Assembly: GCA_016858145.1 (NCBI GenBank)
Contig: JAEHOE010000005.1
Coordinates: 434,001 to 498,000, forward strand
Reading direction: 5' to 3'
DNA length: 64,000 nucleotides
From: Edaphochlamys debaryana
Lineage: Eukaryota > Chlorophyta > Chlorophyceae > Chlamydomonadales
Positions 28,801-39,415 of this stretch are shown one piece after another. The position numbers and the translations under genes are program-made. Under the pieces are notes generated by a model. That model was given only the letters and a program-made list of their open reading frames with translations. It had not been told where the DNA came from and made no database searches. Numbering within the stretch: position 1 is the stretch's first letter; each line of letters starts with the position of its first letter.

Positions 28801-28882
28801 GTGCGGGCTCGGGCGTGACGCGATGCACACCTGCCCCCATGCGCTTTCGCTCACGGCGGGCGGGCGAAGGCGGGCGGTCCAT
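19819..28882 (-). CDS. GSL: 1,3-beta-glucan synthase (callose synthase, GT48), copy 1
   Basis: Plasma-membrane enzyme polymerising UDP-glucose into beta-1,3-glucan. Five exons: 28831-28882, 26692-28637, 25143-26555, 21758-24991 and 19819-21609 (2811 aa; plant callose synthases are about 1900). Residues 1 to about 500 are Pro/Ser-rich and probably disordered. An FKS1_dom1-type segment follows (LCLYFLVWSEAANLRHTPEL, near residue 600), then a first membrane block (about 870-1300). The catalytic glucan synthase domain starts near residue 1745 (VLSFFVTSLANRQMTKP). It contains GKPENQNAAVMFCFGEALQT, then IDMNQDNALAEALKMR, then VGFREWVFS, then LHYGHPDAFNKLFTMTRGGM, and KGRDTGFDSINAFENKISAG; a second membrane block ends the protein. 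Large Ala-rich insertions interrupt the cytosolic part. The start ATG at 28882 begins MDRPPSPARRERKRMG, shared in form with copy 2. All phases close and no lesion was seen. Confidence 0.93.
23249..28882 (-). repeat. inverted duplication, left arm (glucan synthase copy 1)
   Basis: This arm pairs with 59182-64000 on the opposite strand. The stretches 23249-24991 and 62258-64000 have exactly the same length. Short indels elsewhere are in frame, for example two codons missing and one gained in copy 2 around 60840 and 61190. The intron after the codon pair for Met-Gln (26690 side) is almost identical in both copies. The arm certainly continues leftwards, but its partner lies outside the window. 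Confidence 0.9.
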
Positions 28883-30500
28883 GGCCGGTGTGACGGCGCC
28901 TGGGCACGGGCAGCCGGCAACGGAGGGCACAGGTCGTGTCAGTGATGCCGACGGAAGCTGGACAGCCGAGTCACTGGTCCGAGCTGAGCTGGGCCTGTCT
29001 AGGTCAGCGCCACGGGGCTTGGGCGGAGGCGTGTGTGAGCCTCACGGGCAGGCAGCAGGGGCATACAGGTAGGGGACGTAGGCTGGTGGATGCCTCACAC
29101 CCGACACTACCGAGCATCGGCTCGGCGGCAAGTCCTGGCCCCTCAGCGCACTCACTTGGGATCTTTTTGTAGTTTTAACTGACAGTTGCTCAGCAGGTGG
29201 TCGTCATTTGGAGTTCGCGGTGGAGAGACCTGTGCGGAAGGTGGCAGGGCAGGACAAGACGGGTCGCGTCAGGACATGTGAACACGCAGGAACCCGAAAG
29301 AGGGGCCCAAGGACCATAAAGACATCTCGAGACTATGGCTGAGCGTGTAAAGGTGCAGGGTCAAATTACAGCGCGGCTGTTCCCAGACCCCGGGTTGGCG
29401 GGCTTAGCTGCCTCCGCGCGGCGCCGACCCCTTGGCCATGACACGACCCCTGAGAGCATCCATCTGTGTAGTGGCCACTACCCCGGTGAGCTCACCGGGA
29501 CCCCCCCCCAGGACCCGGGTATGCTCAAGCTGACACCAGAAGCCCCGCCCCGACTGACCTTGATGTTCGTTGATTGCGGGCGCGATGGCTTGGGATGCTC
29601 AGCCGGGGTCGTCTAAACGGTGAAGACTGGCGACAGCCGATATGAGTTGCTGTGCTAGGATATGGTATACTAGGTACTGATTAGGCTCAGAGTTGACAGG
29701 AGGAGGAACAGAGCTCGCGAGGACTGAGGAGCGCGAGACGGCGCGACTGTGTCTATGCCTGGGACTAGCAGTGAAGGAGAGGGGATAAGGGCTAAGCATT
29801 TTGGAAGTGTTTATGTATGGGGGGTGTCGTGAACAGTCGCGTCTGGGTCAGGGCTTGGTTCGGGCATGCCCTGCCTGTGCTCGCGACCCGCGATGGGACC
29901 CGACCCCGATCAAGTTCCCAGTCTGCCTGACTTCCCAGTCTTCAAGCGGCTGGTTCCCGAGGCCTGTGTGCCAAAGTTGGGAAGAGGTCTGCAGAGCAAC
30001 GGGGCATGCCCTCGGGACTGCGGCACCTTGAGGGGGGCAAAGTCGGGGCTCGGGGGCCCCCGCCAACCCCCGCCGGTCACCCGCCTGCTCTCCTCCCCAC
30101 CCCTCCGACCTCCGCAATTCGCTTGGCCCCCCCCCCCGCCGCGAACACGAACGACAGCCTCCCTCTCCTTTATCCACGCCATTCATTCGTCAAAGGCCCC
30201 AGGCGGCCGGGGTTTGGCATGTCCCGCGGCCTGCATCAATGCGCAATGCAGGCAGAGAAACCGCTCGAAGGCCTTGACAAGCAAATACCCGTTACTTACG
30301 CACAGCGACTGCTTGTCTTGAGCTTTAAGCTGCGCCACTGCGTGCAGGCACGAGCGCGGTTCGGCACGCATTGCATTCCTTCTCTCCGCCGGAAACACGC
30401 TCTGCATCATTGTCCCATCATTCGAACTCACAAGCTGCGGACTTTGTGAAGCGGTCTCGCTGGGCGGCGTCCAGCTTTTGCGCGTCGCAAGCGTGCAATA
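28883..30500. promoter_or_regulatory. divergent promoter region of glucan synthase copy 1 and the CFAP53-like gene
   Basis: A 1.6-kb spacer between two divergent starts. Positions about 29228-29930 are duplicated in inverted form upstream of glucan synthase copy 2 (see the separate repeat). Positions 29930-30500 belong to the CFAP53-like side and are not duplicated in the window. Confidence 0.5.
29228..29930 (-). repeat. upstream block shared by both glucan synthase copies, left member
   Basis: It matches about 58130-58832 in inverted orientation. A 66-codon frame (complement of 29599-29799) has the same length in the other copy (58267-58467), with many replacements but no frameshift. Its start is 917 bp before the glucan synthase ATG here and 915 bp before it in copy 2. 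It may be promoter, 5' UTR or a short upstream coding exon. I cannot decide which. Confidence 0.75.
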
Positions 30501-33301
30501 ATGCTCAAGTCTAAGCAGCCGGAGTCCCGCATCCAAAAGATGCGGGAGCTTGAGGAGCGACTGGCGAACCTAAAGCAGGAGAAGAAGGTGCGGAACTGCA
30601 ATAGGGGTGGAGGAGACATGCGCGCGGTGCCGCGGGAGGTGTTACCTCAGGCGCCTTCTCGGCTGGGAGCCTCTTGCGGCTACCCTGACGTTGCGTCGGA
30701 CTCCTCGAGCGGCGGTAATGGCGATCTGGCGCCCCACGCGGCAACCCAATGTCGGTGCAGGTGGAGCAAAAGCTCGTGGCCGTCGCTGAGTTTGAGGCGC
30801 GCACGACCAAGCGGATTGTCAACAACCTCGTGCAGCAGCGGTTCGACGCCCTGAAGTCTCGCCAGGAGTCTGACCTCAATGCCCGGCGTGCCAAGCTAGC
30901 GGAGAAGCTGGAGGCAGAGGACATGGCTCTGCGACAGGAGCTCCTAGCGAGCAAGAAGACCCCCGAGCAGCGGAGGGCGGAGCTGGCAGCGCGGGCCAGG
31001 GCTCTGGCACAAACCCGGGAGGCGGAGAGGCAGGCGCTGGCCGCCTCCCTGTATGAGAAGGCCTTCATCCAGACCTGCGACGTGCTGCGGGGCGAGAACA
31101 CGAAGCGGATCCTCTACCGCACCATCGAAGAGCGCAATGCGCAGGTAGGATGGGGTAGAGGCTGCAGGGGGGCGGCGGCATGGGAAGGACTTCCGGGGCG
31201 CTTGGGGGTTGCGGCAGGAGTTGATCCGACTGTGCATGGTCTGGACCGTGGGGCAGAATGGATGTTGTAGCAGTGCTGGGGTGCTTCTGTGGCCGCACGT
31301 TATCCTGGCCTGCTCACTCACTGCTTGGGCCTGGAGGGGAATGTCAGGTGGTCGAGGGGTACTGATCGGGGTTTGGTCGGCTGATGGCACAGGTGGCCAA
31401 GCTGTGGCTTTGGCTGTACCCACGTGCTTTTCACATAGTAACAAAACTGCCTTCACATTACCTACCTACCAGATCGAGCAACGCATGGCGACACGGATCA
31501 TGGAGGAGGAGGAGAAGCGCATGTGGCACGAGATGAGCGAGGTGGAGCGACAAAAGATGGAGCAGAGGTGCGCCGTAACCTCGCCTGGAGGCCCGCTAGG
31601 ATGGGCAGTTCCCTTGGCACGCCCTGGACCCTACTCCGTTTCCAGTATGCGACCCTCCTCCTTACCTCCCTGCTCGCAACATGACTAGCTGCTGCGAGAG
31701 CCATCCGCATCCCTCTCCATCCGTCCCACTTCACCACCCCGGCTTTACCCCCTGTCGCCTGCCCTCTTCTCCCGCCCCCAGGTACATCGACGATAAACGC
31801 AAGGACCGCGAGCGGCGCGAGGAGACGCTGCGGATCCTGGACGAGCAGGTACGGCAGGTCAACGCGCGCCGCGCGGAGGCGGCCCGCCTGCGGCGCGCGG
31901 AGATCGCGGAGCTCAACGCCACGTGGCAGGCGATGCAAGCGGAGGCGCAGGCGCAGGAGGCTGCGGACCGTGAGGCCATGAAGCAGCTGGCGGCGGAGCT
32001 GCAGGAGTTCAACCGCATCAAGCAGATGGAGATCTCGGAGCAGGAGCGGTCGGAGAGGTGGGCGGACGCGGCGGGTGGAGCAGGGTGGTGGGGCGGAAGG
32101 CAGGGCAGGGACACGGGTGCTGCGGGGCGGGGTGTGGGAGCGGCATGAGGGTCCAGAATAAGGGCGTGGGCTGCAGGAGGCCGGTCGGCGTGCGGGGTGC
32201 GTGAGGCCGGCGGCTTGGCCGGGGCGAGGCCAGGCGTGAGGTTTGTCCAACATGGGCTGCAGCTGCAGAGACGTGCCTCACCAGGCGGCGGGCACCAGCA
32301 ATACACCCTCTCGCCTCACCCCCTCACCCCCTCATCCCCTCAACCCCTCAACCCCGCTCCCCCCCCCCCAACCCCAACTTCCCGGTGGTATGTTCGCAAG
32401 CTTCGCAAGCTATGCCTCCCTGGCGTCGGCGCGATCCCGCTCAGCAACAAACACCCCCCAACCCCACCCCGCAGGGAGCTGGACCTGCGCATCCTGCAGG
32501 AGGCGCTGTCCAAGGAGGCGGCCGAGGAGGCGGCGGAGCTGGCGTACCGCGCGCGGCGGCGCGACGAGATCAAGCGCTACCGCGAGCAGCTGGCGCTCAT
32601 GATGGAGAAGGAGCGCGAGGAGACGGCCGACCGGGACGCCCTCATCCTCAAGGCCCAGCTGGAGCAGGAGGCCAAGCGGGACGCGGAGCTGGCGGCGCGC
32701 GACGAGGCCCGGCGGGCGCTCATGGCGCAGGTGGACGCCATCCGGCAGGTGCAGATGCAGGACAAGCTGGCGCGGAGGTGAGGAGCGGGGTGGCGGTGGG
32801 AGTGGGGTGGGTGGTGGGAGTAGGGTGGTGCGGTGTTTGGGGGTCAGGGAGTGCGGGGGTCAGGGAGTGCGGGGGTCCCGGTGCAGGGTGGGAAGGAAGC
32901 GGCTGCGTCGTGGGGCAAGGCGCATGCCACGGGGGCCTTTCCTCTCCATCCTTCACCGCTGACTCGCGTTCGGACCCTGTTTGCCGACCCAAATCCGCAG
33001 GATTGCGATGGCGGAGGAGAAGGCGTTCGAGCGCATGAAGATGGCCAAGGACGTGGAGGAGGCCGAGGCGGCGGCGGCGGCCAAGGAGGCGGCGGAGCGG
33101 CGCGCGGGCGTCACGCGGCGGCTGGAGCTGCAGACGCAGATGGTGGCCAAGGCGCACTTGAAGGCGGCGGCGGAGGACGAGAAGCTGCGGGAAGCTGAGA
33201 CCATCAAGGAGACCGAGCAGGCCTTCCAGGCCAAGGTTAACCAGACGCTGCGGAACACGGACCCGCCCGTCTGGCACGGCCGGAGAAAGTTCGAGTGGTA
33301 G
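30501..33301 (+). CDS. CFAP53: CFAP53/CCDC11-like ciliary coiled-coil protein
   Basis: Six exons: 30501-30587, 30761-31144, 31473-31567, 31782-32057, 32475-32777 and 33001-33301 (481 aa, phases closed). Almost the whole protein is a Glu/Arg/Ala-rich helical coil of the trichoplein type. The diagnostic stretch is around residues 115-160 (AASLYEKAFIQTCDVLRGEN, then RTIEERNAQIEQR). It aligns with the human CFAP53 region where LDQQFRERCEELR is followed by a CEERKAQIA motif. The C-terminus ends in a non-helical PPVWHGRRKFEW. CFAP53 family members are microtubule inner proteins of doublet microtubules, needed for motile cilia, so the host is probably flagellated. Other TPH-domain proteins such as MNS1 are the main alternative. 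Confidence 0.75.
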
Positions 33302-33670
33302 TGGGCATCGTGCGGAGGGGGAGACGGGTCGTGGAGGGGTGGGCTGGGTTTTGGAGGAAGGGGGCGTGCTGGAAGGGACGTGGGCAGATGTGACGATGGG
33401 TGGAGTAGAGTACCAGTCTAGGCAGGCAGCGACGCGGGCAGATGTTTCGCGCGGTGGTAGTCGGTGTCAGGGCCGCTGTAGCGTAGGAGTGTGGTCGGTC
33501 AGGTGTATGCCGCGCTCCGGAGAGGAGCAGGGTACCGATGCGTGTCGAGCACTTGTTTGTCGAGCAAAGGCGCCCTAGACCCCCTGCCGCAGATAGAGGT
33601 CTGAGGCGGCGTCCCCTTCCTGGCCCACAGAATGGCAATCATCGCAGAATGGCAAACATGCGCCCGTCGA

Positions 33671-33776
33671 GACGTTCGTTTGGACGTTCGCTCATCCATA
33701 TATACAGCCAGCAGCACCAATTAGCACCAGCAGCAGCAACACCCAACGCCCGGACGTTCGTTTGGACGTTCGCTCA
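33671..33776. repeat. direct repeat of 24 bp containing paired GGACGTTCG
   Basis: GACGTTCGTTTGGACGTTCG followed by CTCA occurs at 33671-33694 and again at 33753-33776. Each unit itself contains two GACGTTCG boxes. The spacing is 82 bp. Confidence 0.8.
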
Positions 33777-34219
33777 GCCCCAGGCTTCTCTAGTTCCAGC
33801 AATACAAGCTGCCGCTTGGTAGCACGCGGCCGGGCTGTACAGGGGCTGCAGGTGGCTTGCGGGTAGAGGGTAGCAAGGCGGGGCGCAGTAGCTCCATGGG
33901 CCAGGGTTCGGGCATTGAAGCTCGCTTGCGCAGTAAACCAGTGCGCTGCTGTAACACCGATGGGACACAGCACCGCGGCAACCCGAACAGAAAGCCAGAG
34001 CCTGCCAGAGCCATGTCACCAGCCCGCCCAAACCTGCCTTAACTACCACTCCTCCGTGCCTCGCATACCCGTCAGGCGCAGTGGACGCCCCAAATTGTAC
34101 CGCGTCCCTAGCCTCGAGAGTCCCAGCCCTGCACCCGGTCTCACTGCCCCTTCACTTCTGGCCCTGCACTCCTGGTCTGTCTGTGTAACCCCGCCACCAA
34201 TGCCGCCCAATTTGCCCCC

Positions 34220-34262
34220 ACAGCAGTGCTGCAGCAGTGCTGCCCCCACAGCAGTGCTGCAG
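34220..34262. repeat. short tandem palindrome CAGCAGTGCTG x3
   Basis: CAGCAGTGCTG, a near-perfect palindrome, occurs three times in about 43 bp in the probable 3' flank of the RNF121-like gene. Confidence 0.6.
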
Positions 34263-34450
34263 CCATCACGTTCATACCGTCTAGATACATCAGCCCCTGG
34301 GACAGGATACCTGACGCCCAGAATGCACGGCCGCTACACTAAGTGCTCGTTCGGAATAGCATGCACACTCCCTGCACCACAGCACCATATCCGTCTGTAC
34401 CCTGGGCCCCTGACCCCTGTACCCTGGCCCCTGAGGACCATGCGAAATGC

Positions 34451-36873
34451 TTAGTGAGCCGATGGTAGCGGTGCCGGCGACAGGGGCATCCCCGCCAGCG
34501 CCAGGGGCGGGGACAGCGTCCCATTGGCCATGAGCTGCTGCCCATGCAGCTGCGCCGCCGACAGGCTTCCGGTGCCGTGAGGCACCGGGCTGCGGTGCGG
34601 CCCGAACATGTGTATCAGGAAGGACAGGACGGTGAAGATGATGGGGTTCCACACCACCTGCAGCGAGGAGGGAGGGAGCCTTAGCATGTTGAGATGGAAG
34701 CACCGCCGTGCCCAGGCCTGCACGGACTGGTCCCCACGTCCTGCGCGCTCCACTCTATCATGTCGTTTCTGCGTCCGGTTCGTCCACATTCGATCCAGCT
34801 GCCTTTCAAGCACGAACGTCCAGACCTCATTATCGTCCCCTGCCCCGGCGCCTCACCAGGTAGCGGATGCCATCCATCATCTGTGTTGCGTGCGGCGCAG
34901 TCATGTGAGGGGCAGAGCGTCAGGGTGATCCCAAGCCGTTGACAGCTGAGCATCTCACCAAACAGCCCCAACCCCAGCGCGCAACGCCCTCGTCGCACAG
35001 CTCCCGAGCACCAGCGCACCTGGATCCATGTGATGTTATGAGTCTCCCACGGCCGGTCCGCAAGGATCGCCCGCAGGTCCACTTTCTCGCTGCACTGAGG
35101 ACACGTGTCCTGCGGGCGCAGACCAGCGCAGACGCAGAAGACCCGTCGGCACTTGCGGACTGAGTCGGTTGGCCTGCCCAGCCCGCCCCTCAGGCGTGAC
35201 CTCCACCCGCCCCACTCGGCCTGCCCCTGCCGCCACGTACCTTCTTGCCCACCATCGTCCACCCCCGGATGCACAGGTCGTGGAAGCAGTGCTTGCACGA
35301 CAGCTGCACGGTCCGCTCCGACGCTGCGAGCGGGTGCTCCGCCCGCGCGGTGTCATCTGGCGGCGCCCCGGCCGCCGGCACCAGCTCATCGCACAGCTCG
35401 TTCCCGCAGATCCCGCAGTTGTTGACCCGCGTCACCAGCTGCCGCCCCTCGTGCCCTAGCCGCGCTGATAACGTGTCCGTCGCAACCTGTGCGACAGGAG
35501 CATAAACAGTCGACAGCGGGAAGGAGCGGCCGTGGTTACAACCTCGCTGGATTCTTACCCCCTCGTCACAGCAGGCTGTTCGGCAGAAACCGATCAACCC
35601 GACGCAGCCCCCTACCTGTGCGCAGTCGCGGCCGAGGATGCCGAAGTACAGGCCGTACCAGACGAGGTCCACGGGGATGTCGCGGGGCAGCATCAGGTGC
35701 AGCAGCGGCCCCATGCCCATGAGGTCGCACAGCACCAGAATGTACCCCGTCACGCCAATGACCTTGGCGGCCTTGTAGGCGCCCAGGAAGAAGGTGTAGA
35801 CCTGCCGGGGCGGTTTGCGGCGGGGGAGGTTGTGGGGTCAACATCCGCAGGCTAACGAGCAGACATTGCATGAGGGTACCGCGAGAGTCCGCATGGGATG
35901 GGGTGTTGCCAGAAAGCAGTCTGCCGCCTGTGCGTGAACCCAGGATCGCATCAATACGGCCCTCGTCATGGGCTGAGCACTAGGTACCGACGCGGGCAGC
36001 GGGTGAACCACCCATCCCACCGACCTGGCGGGGGGTCGTCCGCGCAATCTTCTTGCGCGCGCAGGAGAAGATCAGGCGCCCCGTGATGGCCGAGAACACG
36101 AACCACACAAAGAGAAAGCGCCAGAAGTGCAGGTGCACGGAAACGAGTGCAGGCATGAGCCACAGGCCCAGCAGGGTGACCAGCTCGTAGGACTTTCTAT
36201 GCCGTTTCTTCCAGATGAAGAGCGCAGTCTTGAGGGTTGAGGGAGGGAGGGCGAAGGTGGTAGACGAGAGTGATGCTGTATGTGCACACACATCCCACCC
36301 CAGGAGGATACCAGCTGTCAGGGGCACATGGCCCAGTAGCAGCCGCCAGAAGTTACGCAGCGTGGCGAAACTAGGGCAAGGTCCTGACGGTCACGTGTCA
36401 AACATGTTGTTCCGGCCTCCATCCCAAAGCCTTTCACCCGGCTGCCATGGAGGGACCACGCTTGCAACCCTAGCTACCTGTGCACCGATCATGAGCAGCA
36501 TGATACCTGCACACGAAAAGGGGTTGCCAAGTCAAGGGTCAGGAGTCAGGATACAGCGGGCTTGGCGGGAAAAGGGGGTTGCACGCATATCCAGCACGCG
36601 CTGCCCTTGCCGGCCCCCCGCCTCGCCTCCCGCTCCGCCGACGATCCACACAACCTCCTGTCCTCTCGTCAGTCTGGCCACCCTATGGCCACGCCACGCA
36701 CCGTAGAGAAGGATGATGGCCAGGAAGGGCGACATGCGCTCTTCTCCAGGCACAGGCGGGCCCAAAGCGACCCTGTGACCGATCAAGCGGCCGTCATGCG
36801 TCGGCAGGACGTTGGCCACGGCGCCCGAGGCAAGCACAGCTCCTCCGCCATCCGTTGCCGCCTCCGCAACCAT
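34451..36873 (-). CDS. RNF121: RNF121/RNF175-like RING-H2 membrane E3 ubiquitin ligase
   Basis: Eight exons: 36702-36873, 36478-36506, 36025-36228, 35616-35801, 35241-35486, 35020-35109, 34857-34880 and 34451-34657 (385 aa, phases closed). The order matches RNF121: transmembrane helices (MSPFLAIILLYGIMLLMIG, then ELVTLLGLWLMPALVSVHLH, then WRFLFVWFVFSAITG), then TTPRQVYTFFLGAYKAAKVI, then WYGLYFGILGRDCA. The RING follows: CGICGNELC, then LSCKHCFHDLCIRGWTMVGK, then DTCPQCSEKVDL. The linker PWETHNITW and a last hydrophobic VVWNPIIFTVLSFLIHMFG complete the family core. All zinc ligands are present. RNF121 acts in the ER/Golgi in membrane-protein quality control. The Pro/Ser/Ala tail after the last helix is not part of the family core. 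The start is the first ATG in the open frame (36873). Confidence 0.9.
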
Positions 36874-37321
36874 TGCTGCGGGGCTTTCCAACCGCTAGTT
36901 GACTAGGAGCAAGCTCTAGATCGCAGGATTGCTGGCCAAGAAGGGGCGTCAGGGGAGCAATCTCAGTTTAGGCAATCGTGTTGCAGCGAGAGCGTCGACA
37001 GATGTACGTATACAGGGTAGTGGTGGTATTAGTGAAAGAGCAGAGGTAGGCAACAGCTGAGCCGGCCCATGCAGGCACCTCGGCTGGGGCTTCAGGTTGC
37101 GTCTCGCCTACAGCGCACGGCGTTCTCGCAATTGCACTATCACCATTATTAGTCTGCACGCGCTTAACTGTTGCACGCGACAACTACGCTTGGGAAAGAA
37201 TTGTTTGGAGGAGGAATTGAGCCTTAGAGCTCCACACGCTGGGCGCCCTGCCTCCCAGAATTGATTCGTGACGCAGCTTATACCTAGCTTATACCTGTCG
37301 CCTCTCGAAAGCAGGCCAAAC
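36874..37321. promoter_or_regulatory. divergent promoter, 448 bp
   Basis: Short spacer between the ATG of the RNF121-like gene (-) and the ATG of the acidic coiled-coil gene (+), probably a shared bidirectional promoter. The stretch 36960-37270 is noticeably less GC-rich than its surroundings. No defined element was recognised. Confidence 0.5.
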
Positions 37322-39415
37322 ATGGCGGACGACGATGAGGGTGTTGGGACTGGCCAGGTTGTCAACGCAGCTGATATCCTAGGCGAGGAGGGTGATGACG
37401 ACGATGAGGATGCTCTGGCGCCCTTGCCGGGCTTGGGAGATGACGGCGACGAGGCTGGCGGGGGCAGCACCGAAGCTCAGGCGCAGGCCGACGTTGGCCC
37501 ACCAGGGGGCTCGGAGGACGATGAAGGGTCCAGTGAAGACGACTCTGACGATGAGGATGCGGCCGCCAGCGGAGGCGAGGCTGGCGAGCAAGAGCCGGCG
37601 GGGTCTGGTGACGCTGCTGCCGACGACGACGTCAGCCGAGCCCAGGCGGATGCCAGCTCTCAGCAGCAGGAGGCCGAGGCACAAGACGGCGACCCGCCCG
37701 CGTCAGAGCCGCAACCACCGGGCTCTGGGGCCGTAGGTAGCGGCGAGGAGCAAGAGGGGGCGGAGGAGGCGGAGGAGGCGGACCGGACGCAGCCGGACGC
37801 CGAGCCGCAAGCGGACCCGGAGCCGGCAGAGGCTGACGGCGCGGCGGCGGCGGACGCAGGACCTCCGGAGCCAGCCGAGCCCCAACCGGCGGCAGCGGCG
37901 GAGCTGCCCCGCATCGACTCGCCACGGCCAGGCTCGGGGCGGCCGGCCAGCACCACCCCGCCAGCCGACCCTGACGCAGGCGCGGGGCCGCTCGTGCTGC
38001 CCCCCGCTCGCGGTTCCGCACCCAACAGCCGGGAGACCTCGCGGGTCAACAGCCACCTTGGAGCCAGCACGAGCGCTGCGAGCGCTCACCCACAACCGCA
38101 CCCTCAGTCGCCCACCGCCCTACCGCCCATCAAGCCTTCACCTCAGCAGGCGGGGAAAGCGGGCAGCGGGCAGAGCGGTGCGCCCAGCCCGCAAGGGGGC
38201 GCGAAAGCCAAGGGCGGTCGCTACGGCAGCCGGTACTGGCAGCCGCCGCCGCCACCACCACCGCCTCCCAAGCCCAAGCCCCGCTCGCGACACCCCACCG
38301 CCAACGCGGACCCGGTGGGTAGGCCGCTTTGCGCGGCGCGCCAAGCATCCCGCTTCGACCCCGTGCCCGACCACCTAACCACTTGCAGGCCTCGCCTTGG
38401 CCCCCACCACCACGCCCTTACCCCAAAGCTAAACTCCCCGCGACGCCCGCAGGCCTTCCTCAATTCTGCCGCCTACCGCACCGTGCCAAATGTGGGCCGC
38501 GTGTACGACTGGAAGCAGCAGCACGAGATGAACGAGCAGCTCTCGAAGCAGCGCAAGCTGCAGGTAGGGGAAGAGCGGCGGAGCCCAGACAGGTCGCGGG
38601 AGTCGGGCGCCAGTGATTCGGCCGGCGGCCTCCGCTTCGTTGAGCCTCCCATACCTGTACTGACCCCGGCACCCGACAACCGCAGGCGCACCAGGAGAAG
38701 GTGCTCGAGGCAGCACGGATGCAGCTGGCAGTACGAGGCGCCAACGAGGTGAGCACGCGTGCTGAAGCCTCCTCAAGCCGTCCCAACAGCACAATCCGCT
38801 GAGGGCTTGAGCTCCCGTTGCCTGCGCTGATGTCTCATCAGCTCTGGATTCCCGCCCCCCCTTCGCAAGCCGTCCCAAGCCGTACCGGCAGCACCTGTAC
38901 TTGCGTGTGCAAGTCGTACCGAAAGCACCTTACCTGCTGGTTCAGTTCCGTTTCCGTTCCGCTGCCTGCCCGTGCCTCTCCGTCCTCACAGGAGGTGTTC
39001 CAGCAGTGGCTCGCGGCCAAAGCGGCGGAGAAGCGGGCGGTGCGGCAGCAGGCCCGGCGTGTGGCCTACGTGCAGAACGTCTACCAGACGCTCATCAAGG
39101 ACGACCCCGCCGAGTACAAGTGAGCGTGCGGCTTGCCGCAAAGTCTTGCCTGTCGGAGTCATAGCCGCTCGGCCGTGTGGCGCGCAACTGCCCCGCTGCG
39201 CTTACCCCTTACCTGGTGGTGCACGTCAGGAAACCGTGCGTGCTGCTTACCGTGCCTTTTGCCGCTGCCTCAGGATCCGGGAGTCGCTGTGGGTGCCCAA
39301 CTTCGCAGTTGAGGCGGACCCGGGGCCGCGGCTCAAGGCGTCGCCGCCAAAGGCACGAACCAGCCAGGCGGGGTCGGCAGCAGGGCCGGGGTCGGGGCCA
39401 GCATCGCAGCGGTAG
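37322..39415 (+). CDS. acidic, polyproline-containing coiled-coil protein, unidentified
   Basis: Five exons: 37322-38314, 38453-38563, 38686-38748, 38992-39119 and 39274-39415 (478 aa, phases closed). Residues 1-200 are strongly acidic and disordered (Asp/Glu/Ser/Ala), 200-300 are Pro/Ser-rich, then comes [19 protein letters not shown]. The C-terminal 140 residues look folded and helical (VGRVYDWKQQHEMNEQLSKQ, EVFQQWLAAKAAEKRAVRQQ, YVQNVYQTLIKDDPAEYKIR, SLWVPNFAVE). The W-L-x-x-K-x-x-E-K pattern is seen in several ciliary coiled-coil proteins, CCDC181 among them, but the match is too short to name it. The small even exons at the end suggest the conserved part is the C-terminus. Confidence 0.7.

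Larger units (their letters stand above)
33302..34450. other. convergent intergenic region with small repeats
   Basis: 3' flanks of the CFAP53-like (+) and RNF121-like (-) genes. It holds a TGTAA at 33950-33954, 649 nt past the CFAP53-like stop and possibly its poly(A) signal. A repeated GACGTTCG-rich 24-mer lies at 33671 and 33753, and CAGCAGTGCTG motifs occur three times at about 34220-34262. Confidence 0.5.

Noticed and set aside
33302..34450. CRISPR-like or regulatory array from the short repeats
   Set aside because: Only two or three copies with unequal spacing in a eukaryotic 3' flank, with no associated genes.
36308..36370. Possible exon in the RNF121-like gene (FATLRNFWRLLLGHVP)
   Set aside because: Its acceptor is out of phase with the preceding exon, and known RNF121 proteins go directly from the first helix to the KKRH segment.
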